A DNA stretch of 11,884 nucleotides from Candidatus Gastranaerophilales bacterium (lineage in GTDB: Bacteria > Cyanobacteriota > Vampirovibrionia > Gastranaerophilales > JAILCC01): NCBI GenBank assembly GCA_024408745.1, contig JAKSUS010000017.1:1-11884 (forward strand), read 5' to 3'. The translations under genes and the position numbers were made by a program. Position 1 is the first letter of the stretch. The number at the start of each line of letters is the position of its first letter. Shown in pieces: positions 6,979 to 11,884 of the stretch. The notes below the pieces were generated by a model. The model ran no database searches, was not told the origin of the DNA, and saw nothing but the letters and a program-made list of their open reading frames with translations.

Positions 6979-8752
6979 TACTTTGTCCTTTTTGTACAAA
7001 TTCAATTATACCATCCACAATAGCTTTTGCTGTAGCTTTTTGACGTTCATCCTCAAAAAGTTCAGTTCTTTCTTGTGCATTAGAGATAAAACCTGTTTCA
7101 ACCAAAATGGCAGGTGCTGTTGTATGGTTAATTACATAAAACATTGATTTGAAAAGTCCTCTGTCGTTTGCTTTAATATTTTTCATCAAATGATTTTGAA
7201 CACATCTTGCAAACTCTCTGCTGTTTTCTTTATACCAATGTGTTTCAATGCCGTTAATATTTGATTTCTCAGAGGAATTAAGGTGAATACTTACAAACAA
7301 ATCAGCATTTTCATAATTAGAAATACTTACTCTATCCTGTAAGCTTACAAAAGTATCATCTTTTCTTGTCATAATAATTTTTGCACCTTTTGCTTCGAGC
7401 CCTTTTTGGACTAAAAGAGCCATTTTTAATGCAGGATCTTTTTCATACATTTTACCTGAAACCGCACCTGAATCTTTTCCGCCATGTCCTGCATCAATAA
7501 CAATAACTTTATTTTTTAACGGTTTAGCAAGAGTAGATTTTGAAGTTTGTTTATCTGTTATTTGTTGTTTTTGTTCATCTTTTTTAATTTCTTCTAAAGA
7601 ACCTGTTAATCTTATTGCAATAAGTTTTCCGTCTAATGACATGCCTGTTTCAACTTTCAGAGTATCGCTGACAGGGAATAAAACCGATAATTTATCCGAG
7701 TCTGTTGTCATTTTTTGTGTTGTAAAACCGCCAAACTGCAAAGTCTTATTTGCTTTAATAAAAGGTGCATTACTTTCATAATCAACATTTAAAAAATCTA
7801 TTAAGAATTTATTATTGGTTCTTCTTACGGAATGAATTACAGGCTGGCTAAATTCTAAAGTAATATAGTTTTCATTAGCACTTTTAACATTCATATTTAC
7901 TTTTTTAACAACACTTGGGATATTTGTATTCGGCAAAATCCCGATTTTATCATCATTAATATTGTTGATAAAAATTCCTTGTGCATCAGGCGAAATGAAA
8001 GATTTATACAAAACAGGATTATCTGTTGTAACAACAAATCTCAATGTATCGGCATTAAATTGTCCGACTTTTATGCTATCGCCGTTTGATAGTTTATATT
8101 CACCATATAAATCTTTATTCTGAACGGTTGTATTTTGCATATCAAAAACAATTCTTATCGGATTAGTCAGAATGAAAGGTCTTGATAATTTAACGTTACC
8201 GACACCTGTTATTAGCAAACCTGCTTTCGTTTCAATAACTTTTGTAACTATGTATTTTGAAAATTTTGCAACACTTATATTTTCAGAAGTTTTATTTTTA
8301 TATTCTTTTGGCAAAACATCAGAAAATATTATAGGAATTGCGTTAGAGCCAAATTCAAAATTATTCAGTTTAAAAGTTAAAGTTTGACCGTTTTTTATAA
8401 GTTTTATATTTTTTAAATTGTCAATAGATTTAGCATAAAAAACTAATCTGACTTTATTGGGTTTCGTTGCATATTGGGCAATTACAACTTTATTTATTTT
8501 ATTATTTTTAAATTCTATTGTTTGCTTATTAGGTATAAAAATGCAATCATCCAAATCTATATATGCTCTTAAAGGATTTTGTGAAAACCCTGCTTTATAA
8601 GTAACATTAATACTGTCAGCGTTACCGTTTAAAAGTATAATGTTTTCACTATAATCGGTTTTTACGTTATTGATTTTAAAATCACCTGCAAAAACAGGTT
8701 CTATAATGATAAACAGTAAAATAAATAATGTATATAAAAATTTTTTAAACAT
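6968..8752 (-). CDS. Secreted N-acetylmuramoyl-L-alanine amidase with AMIN domains (AmiC-like)
   Basis: This 594-residue protein has a signal peptide (residues 1 to about 22, ending PVFAG). Three related beta-rich segments follow at about 24-130, 160-263 and 285-385, each with an NPLRAYIDL- or NPIRIVFDM-like strand typical of AMIN domains, which direct amidases to the septum or cell wall. After a polar linker (about 388-412) comes an Amidase_3 domain. The zinc ligands are His423 (DAGHGG), Glu437 and His490 (SIHLN), with catalytic Glu552 (VETGFISN). It removes stem peptides from peptidoglycan during cell separation. The third AMIN copy is the most diverged, so the count is a judgement. It is the first gene of an operon with murI. 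Confidence 0.92.
   Translation of the reverse strand: MFKKFLYTLFILLFIIIEPVFAGDFKINNVKTDYSENIILLNGNADSINVTYKAGFSQNPLRAYIDLDDCIFIPNKQTIEFKNNKINKVVIAQYATKPNKVRLVFYAKSIDNLKNIKLIKNGQTLTFKLNNFEFGSNAIPIIFSDVLPKEYKNKTSENISVAKFSKYIVTKVIETKAGLLITGVGNVKLSRPFILTNPIRIVFDMQNTTVQNKDLYGEYKLSNGDSIKVGQFNADTLRFVVTTDNPVLYKSFISPDAQGIFINNINDDKIGILPNTNIPSVVKKVNMNVKSANENYITLEFSQPVIHSVRRTNNKFLIDFLNVDYESNAPFIKANKTLQFGGFTTQKMTTDSDKLSVLFPVSDTLKVETGMSLDGKLIAIRLTGSLEEIKKDEQKQQITDKQTSKSTLAKPLKNKVIVIDAGHGGKDSGAVSGKMYEKDPALKMALLVQKGLEAKGAKIIMTRKDDTFVSLQDRVSISNYENADLFVSIHLNSSEKSNINGIETHWYKENSREFARCVQNHLMKNIKANDRGLFKSMFYVINHTTAPAILVETGFISNAQERTELFEDERQKATAKAIVDGIIEFVQKGQSNGK
6986..6990 (-). promoter_or_regulatory. Ribosome binding site that fixes the murI start
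   Basis: AAGGA on the minus strand lies seven bases before the ATG at 6978 and inside the last codons of the amidase gene. It supports the 262-residue MurI over a TTG start at 7005. Confidence 0.75.
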
Positions 8753-8775
8753 TAAATCTCTTCCCTAATGATTTG

Positions 8776-8805
8776 ATTATAATGCAACAAAAATTATTTT
8801 ACCAA
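8776..8805 (-). promoter_or_regulatory. Probable promoter of the amidase-murI operon
   Basis: TTGGTA (8800-8805) and a perfect TATAAT (8776-8781), 18 bases apart on the minus strand, predict a start near 8769. The leader would be about 17 bases, just long enough for the AGGGAAGAG ribosome site before the ATG at 8750-8752. Confidence 0.55.
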
Positions 8806-8822
8806 TATGTAAATTAGTTTAT

Positions 8823-8865
8823 AAAAAGAGGTTGAATACTGTTATTGTATTCAACCTCTTTTTTT
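8823..8865 (-). terminator. Intrinsic terminator after the nfeD-qmcA operon
   Basis: A perfect 17-base stem pairs 8823-8839 with 8847-8863 around a 7-base loop. The lower part of the stem is A/T only, so a U-run follows the G/C-containing core in either direction: five U's on the minus-strand transcript and seven on the plus strand. It lies 17 bases beyond the stop of the upstream minus-strand gene and upstream of the amidase promoter, so it separates the two operons. Confidence 0.93.
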
Positions 8866-8882
8866 CAAAATATTTTAAATTT

Positions 8883-9854
8883 TTATTTTTTATCCAACAT
8901 TTGTTTAATACCGTCAATTGAACTCAACACACCTGTTGCTTCATAAGGCATGTAAACAACTTTGTTATTTTGACCTTCTGCAATAGTTTGCAAGGTTTCA
9001 ATATATTTCATTGCAATTAAGTATTTATCGGCAGGTCCTACAGTTCCGATTGCTTCAATGACTTTTTGGATAGCTTGCGCTTCACCTTGTGCTTCTCTTA
9101 CACGGGCTTGTGCATTACCTTCTGCAATTAAAACAGCTGATTGCTTTTCACCTTCTGCTCTGTTAATTTTAGCTTCTTTTTCACCTTGTGCTTTTAAAAT
9201 TGCAGATTGTTTTTCACCTTCTGCCTGAAGAATTGCAGCACGTTTATCTCTTTCAGCTTTCATTTGTTTTTCCATTGATGCTTGGATATCAGCAGGAGGA
9301 ATGATGTCTTGAAGTTCAACTCTGTTTACTTTGATACCCCATTTTTGTGAAGCGTCATCAAGAATTAATCTTAATTTTTCGTTGATTTGACTTCTTGAAA
9401 CAAAAGTTTCATCCAAATCCATTTCACCGATAATGTTTCTTAATGTTGCCTGAGTAAGTTTTTCAATAGCAACGTAAATATTTTGGATTTCATAAGCAAC
9501 ACTTTTTGCATCTATAATCTGGAAATAAATTAAAGCACTTATACCGATACCTGCATTATCTTTTGTAATAACGTTTTGACGAGGTAATTCATAAACACAT
9601 TCACGCATATCAATACGTTCTCTTTCAAAAGTGTAAGTGAAAACTTGTCCGTTCATTGCTTTTCTTGTTTCTTGCCAAGCAATTTTTCTCGGATTTTCAA
9701 AAAGTGGTACTATCCAGTGAAAACCGGGGCCTAAAATTCTGTTATATTTACCTAATTGTTCAATAATCATAACTTCTGCCTGTTGAACAATTTTTGCACC
9801 TTTTACCAATAAAATTAATGCAAATACTGCTACTACAATAATTAAAACTACCAT
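8883..9854 (-). CDS. SPFH/Band 7 membrane protein (QmcA/stomatin-like)
   Basis: This 323-residue protein has an N-terminal membrane helix (residues 1-18), then a Band 7 domain with GPGFHWIVP, IDMRE, VITKDN and LQDIIPP signatures. Residues about 208-262 are five tandem 11-residue units of the type ILQAEGEKQSA that predict a long coiled coil. The tail (KYIETLQTIAEG, then VVYMPYEATGVL) is typical of the QmcA/slipin group. Such proteins form large oligomers that organise membrane domains and affect membrane proteases. It sits 13 bases after an nfeD-like gene, the usual partner. Residues about 60-80, between the NPRKIAW and IDMRE segments, look longer than in many relatives. It is not a flotillin or HflK/HflC by tail and context. 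Confidence 0.9.
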   Translation of the reverse strand: MVVLIIVVAVFALILLVKGAKIVQQAEVMIIEQLGKYNRILGPGFHWIVPLFENPRKIAWQETRKAMNGQVFTYTFERERIDMRECVYELPRQNVITKDNAGIGISALIYFQIIDAKSVAYEIQNIYVAIEKLTQATLRNIIGEMDLDETFVSRSQINEKLRLILDDASQKWGIKVNRVELQDIIPPADIQASMEKQMKAERDKRAAILQAEGEKQSAILKAQGEKEAKINRAEGEKQSAVLIAEGNAQARVREAQGEAQAIQKVIEAIGTVGPADKYLIAMKYIETLQTIAEGQNNKVVYMPYEATGVLSSIDGIKQMLDKK

Positions 9855-9867
9855 AATTTTTCCCTTT

Positions 9868-10296
9868 CTATATCTTTTCTACATATAAAATTGAATTTTC
9901 ACATTTTATAATTTTTACAACAACATCTTTTTCAATTTCGTTGCCGTCAATGCTTCTTGCAAACCAATCTTCGCCGTAAATTGTTACTCTGCCGTCTTCT
10001 TTGCCTGTCGGCATAATGGTTTTTGCTTCTTTACCAATATATTTTGCATTGATACCTGAATCTTCATCAGTATCTTTTTTATTTTTTAATAATAACGGTC
10101 TTACAAGAAGTAATAAAAGCCCTGAACATACAGCCCATATTAAAATTTGATAAATTAAATCAATTTCAATAAAATAATTAATTCCTGCAATAATTAATGC
10201 TGCAATCCCAAAATTTAAAAAGAATAACATCGGAGTAAAAAGTTCTATGATAAAGAAAATTACACCGACTATTACCCATATAAGCCAAATATCCAT
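9868..10296 (-). CDS. NfeD-like (YbbJ-type) membrane protein with OB-fold domain
   Basis: This 142-residue protein has hydrophobic helices at about 5-22, 24-42 and 48-70. A C-terminal OB-fold domain (about 85-142) carries GKEAKTIMPTGKEDGRVTIY and GEDWFARS. It is the short NfeD form without the ClpP-like protease domain, which usually accompanies a stomatin/QmcA protein; that gene follows here. It probably binds the SPFH oligomer at the membrane. I start at the ATG at 10294-10296 (MDIWLIW) because AAGGAG lies six bases upstream and the predicted promoter lies just before it. An upstream TTG at 10374 would put the promoter inside the gene. Confidence 0.9.
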   Translation of the reverse strand: MDIWLIWVIVGVIFFIIELFTPMLFFLNFGIAALIIAGINYFIEIDLIYQILIWAVCSGLLLLLVRPLLLKNKKDTDEDSGINAKYIGKEAKTIMPTGKEDGRVTIYGEDWFARSIDGNEIEKDVVVKIIKCENSILYVEKI

Positions 10297-10302
10297 AGTT
10301 TT

Positions 10303-10308
10303 CTCCTT
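10303..10308 (-). promoter_or_regulatory. Ribosome binding site that fixes the nfeD-like start
   Basis: A perfect AAGGAG on the minus strand lies six bases before the ATG at 10296. It decides this start over longer in-frame readings. Confidence 0.8.
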
Positions 10309-10327
10309 ATAATTAACCGTTAAATTT

Positions 10328-10356
10328 ATTATATCATTTTGCTTAAAACATGACAA
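10328..10356 (-). promoter_or_regulatory. Promoter of the nfeD-qmcA operon
   Basis: On the minus strand TTGTCA (10351-10356) and a perfect TATAAT (10328-10333) are 17 bases apart, the best minus-strand promoter in the window. The start would be near 10321, with a leader of about 25 bases. It points away from the M23 peptidase promoter, and the putative operator at 10375-10395 lies between the two. Confidence 0.72.
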
Positions 10357-10374
10357 TTTTTTGTTCCGATTCAA

Positions 10375-10395
10375 TATGTTATGAACCTGAACATT
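10375..10395 (+). promoter_or_regulatory. Putative operator: copy 2 of the TATGTTA-N7 motif
   Basis: It shares 19 of 21 bases with 3745-3765, including an unbroken TATGTTATGAACCT. The right arm (GAACATT) is less perfect, leaving 5 of 7 palindromic pairs. As in copy 1 it ends three bases before a TTGCNA -35 box. Here it also lies between divergent promoters and could act on both. Confidence 0.6.
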
Positions 10396-10398
10396 ATG

Positions 10399-10427
10399 TT
10401 GCCATATTATAAAACATTCATTATAAT
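10399..10427 (+). promoter_or_regulatory. Promoter of the M23 peptidase gene
   Basis: TTGCCA (10399-10404), a 17-base spacer and TATAAT (10422-10427) predict a start near 10434 and a leader of about 74 bases. Operator, -35 and -10 align without gaps to the nuclease promoter. Confidence 0.72.
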
Positions 10428-10437
10428 TACTAATATC

Positions 10438-10460
10438 ATCTTTTTATAGGATAAAAAGAT
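10438..10460 (+). other. 5'-leader hairpin of the M23 peptidase transcript
   Basis: ATCTTTTTAT and ATAAAAAGAT form a perfect 10-base stem with a 3-base AGG loop. It begins about four bases after the predicted transcription start. It could protect the 5' end of the RNA, or as DNA act as an operator at the start site. The stem is A/U-rich and has no U-run after it, so it is not a terminator. Confidence 0.5.
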
Positions 10461-10497
10461 AAAATATAAAGGTTATCATTTTATATATAAGGCAACC

Positions 10498-10501
10498 GGA
10501 G
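10498..10501 (+). promoter_or_regulatory. Ribosome binding site supporting a TTG start
   Basis: GGAG lies six bases before the TTG at 10508. With the signal peptide that starts there, it decides the M23 peptidase start at a non-ATG codon. Confidence 0.65.
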
Positions 10502-10507
10502 TCGATT

Positions 10508-11071
10508 TTGAAGAAGATACTTTCTATATTTGTGTTATTGTTAATAAGTTTCTGTATGATAACTGCTAATGTATTAGCAGCAGATAGCATACAATGTCCT
10601 ACATTAGGCAGAGTTTCTTCATACTTCGGCACACGAGATGACCCGTTCCATGGGCATAAAGCAAACCACATGGGACTTGATATTGCCGCAAATGCAGGCA
10701 CTCCCGTTTATGCAATGCAAGAAGGTGTTGTTAGATTCAGCGGTAAAAAAGGCGGTTATGGAAATTGCGTTAAAATTGACCATTTCTTTTATCTTGTTCC
10801 TGAATTACCACAAGTAACAACATTATACGGGCACATGTCAAAAATCTATGTTAAAGAAGGTGACCTTGTTAAAAGAGGACAAGTTATAGGTCTTATAGGA
10901 AGCACCGGCCGTTCAACAGGTCCACATCTTCACTATGAAGTATTTTATAAAGGCAAAAACATTGACCCTGTTGAATACTTGAAAAAATTGCCCGGATATT
11001 TAGAATATGCAGCTTATGCAAGAAAAAATCAAAATCTGGCAAGATATAATACACAAAGAAGAAGTTATTAA
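10508..11071 (+). CDS. Secreted M23 (LytM-type) peptidoglycan endopeptidase
   Basis: This 187-residue protein has a signal peptide (1 to about 25: a KK start, a hydrophobic core, then VLAAD). An almost full-length M23 domain follows. Zinc ligands are His54 and Asp58 (HMGLD) and His142 of HLH. His109 (YGH) and His140 are the catalytic-site histidines, so it should be active and cut peptide cross-links in the cell wall. There is no LysM or coiled-coil domain; it is a minimal, single-domain enzyme with a short basic, Tyr/Arg-rich tail. The start is TTG at 10508; the next in-frame ATG would remove most of the signal peptide. It is the first gene of a plus-strand unit and carries the shared operator. 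Confidence 0.92.
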   Translation: MKKILSIFVLLLISFCMITANVLAADSIQCPTLGRVSSYFGTRDDPFHGHKANHMGLDIAANAGTPVYAMQEGVVRFSGKKGGYGNCVKIDHFFYLVPELPQVTTLYGHMSKIYVKEGDLVKRGQVIGLIGSTGRSTGPHLHYEVFYKGKNIDPVEYLKKLPGYLEYAAYARKNQNLARYNTQRRSY

Positions 11072-11156
11072 AAAAATTTGAAATTTATTGGAAATTCATT
11101 AATAAGAATGTAAGAATGTAATTACGTACAAAAAAGTTATCAGGTAAGAAGAAAAT

Positions 11157-11780
11157 ATGAAGAAAGAAAGTATTATAACTCTATTTACATTATGTTTGTT
11201 ATCGGTTGGAAATATAACTTTTGCTACCAATATACAAGATGAGGCAAAAATTTATGACAAAGTTACTTCCGAGGAAAAAATCATTGATGCCTTAGATACA
11301 ATGAAAGGAACCGTTGGTGAATATTCAAGGAATGCAATTTTAGGTGAAAACATAAGTGAAAGACCTATTAAAGTTGAATTTAAAGATTTGGCAACAATAA
11401 AACCCCAATATGCAAATTATGATGCTTTAGGTTTAAAAAAAGGGAAACAATTATATATCTATGTAAATTTAAAACATCATAATGCCCCAAAAGAAGCCAT
11501 TGCCGCACTTTTAAGTCATGAGGCGCTTCATCAGGATGAATATAACTCTATTAATGAAGAAACTTATGCTTGGACGATGGAAGCTACGGTTTGGGCTGAT
11601 TTATGCAAGCGTAATCCTGTTTTAAGGAATAATAAATATTCTTCACTTGCTTCAAGAGAAAATATTTTGCTAAAAATGCTTGAAAACGCCAATTATTCAA
11701 ATATTTTAATAAAAAATACGGTTGTAAATCATCCCGGTTATCAAACATTACCGCAAAAATCACCCGGATTTGAAAAATAA
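11157..11780 (+). CDS. Secreted HExxH-motif putative metalloprotease, family not recognised
   Basis: This 207-residue protein starts with a signal peptide (about 1-23: KK, hydrophobic core, TFAT). The segment LLSHEALHQDEYNSINEETYAW contains HEALH at residues 121-125, a match to the HExxH zinc-protease motif. Glu134 or Glu135, about nine residues on, is a possible third ligand as in gluzincin-like enzymes. The strand before it (KQLYIYVNL) and the helix (KEAIAALLSHEALH) fit a metzincin/gluzincin active-site layout. I do not recognise the family. It follows the M23 gene by 85 bases with no terminator between them and is probably co-transcribed. The ribosome site (AAGAAG) is weak. Confidence 0.75.
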   Translation: MKKESIITLFTLCLLSVGNITFATNIQDEAKIYDKVTSEEKIIDALDTMKGTVGEYSRNAILGENISERPIKVEFKDLATIKPQYANYDALGLKKGKQLYIYVNLKHHNAPKEAIAALLSHEALHQDEYNSINEETYAWTMEATVWADLCKRNPVLRNNKYSSLASRENILLKMLENANYSNILIKNTVVNHPGYQTLPQKSPGFEK

Positions 11781-11783
11781 ATC

Positions 11784-11884
11784 ATGTATAATTTATTAAA
11801 ATTAAACCTTGCAAGAAATTCTCTCAGATATATTATTAAAACTTGTGGTATAAAAGAAATTTATATCCCGTATTATCTTTGTAA
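11784..11884 (+). CDS. Unidentified protein, N-terminal fragment (possibly aminotransferase-like)
   Basis: An ATG three bases after the previous stop opens a frame without stops to the right edge (33 codons). It reads MYNLLKLNLARNSL, then RYIIKTCGIKEIYIPYYLC. The pattern of a basic helix followed by the strand KEIYIPYYLC recalls the start of PLP-dependent DegT-like aminotransferase proteins from polysaccharide gene clusters, but this is from memory of similar N-termini and is weak. The tight spacing suggests translational coupling with the HEALH protein gene. Confidence 0.6.
   Translation, partial: MYNLLKLNLARNSLRYIIKTCGIKEIYIPYYLC

Noticed and set aside
6979..7005. Longer MurI reading starting at 7005
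   Set aside because: The start would be TTG without a ribosome site, and the added residues are not part of the racemase fold; the ATG at 6978 has AAGGA at ideal distance.
10297..10374. Longer NfeD-like reading starting at 10374
   Set aside because: It would start at TTG and swallow the -10 and -35 boxes; the ATG at 10296 has a perfect AAGGAG.
10434..10507. Riboswitch (c-di-AMP type) in the M23 peptidase leader
   Set aside because: Such riboswitches do occur before cell-wall peptidase genes, but this leader is too short and lacks the conserved core; only one simple hairpin is present.
10444..10701. Minus-strand frame opposite the M23 peptidase start
   Set aside because: It overlaps the signal peptide and active-site coding region on the other strand and has no protein-like features.
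1..11884. Insertion sequences, tRNA or rRNA genes, phage genes
   Set aside because: I saw no transposase, no terminal repeats with target duplications, no tRNA cloverleaf and no rRNA segment. Gene order and composition look chromosomal throughout.

Overview
The window is AT-rich, about 30% G+C by eye, with densely packed genes in short operons. It most resembles a gut-type relative of the cyanobacteria (Melainabacteria/Vampirovibrionia, order Gastranaerophilales). The ATP synthase genes run a, c, b', b, delta, alpha, with paired b and b' subunits. The c subunit has a cyanobacterial-type second helix (AFMEALTLYALV), and the alpha subunit begins MSIRPDEISS. The lineage is an inference from these features, not a database result.

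Positions 1-3572 (minus strand): a ROK-family sugar kinase is followed by the F0 part of the ATP synthase (atpB, atpE, atpG/b', atpF, atpH and the first 18 codons of atpA, which runs off the left edge). The genes overlap or are separated by at most 41 bases. A promoter-like sequence lies before atpB. The atpI gene often found there is absent and the kinase takes its place.

Positions 3573-6193 (plus strand): after a divergent promoter region come a stand-alone PD-(D/E)XK nuclease with a four-cysteine (probably Fe-S) signature and a 540-residue membrane-anchored protein that I do not recognise.

Positions 6190-8752 (minus strand): a secreted N-acetylmuramoyl-L-alanine amidase with three AMIN-like domains overlaps glutamate racemase (murI), so a peptidoglycan hydrolase and a supplier of a peptidoglycan building block share one transcript. 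A strong hairpin terminator at about 8823-8865 separates this unit from the next.

Positions 8883-10296 (minus strand): an NfeD-like membrane protein and a QmcA/stomatin-type SPFH protein, a known partner pair of membrane-microdomain proteins.

Positions 10508-11884 (plus strand): a secreted M23 (LytM) endopeptidase starting at TTG, a secreted protein with an HEALH metalloprotease motif, and the start of a further gene cut by the right edge.

The most interesting signal is regulatory. The nuclease promoter and the M23 peptidase promoter carry the same 21-base near-palindrome (TATGTTATGAACCT core, 19 of 21 bases identical). In both it sits three bases before a TTGCNA -35 box, which is 17 bases from a perfect TATAAT. 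The two promoters therefore look like members of one regulon linking a DNA nuclease unit and a cell-wall peptidase unit.
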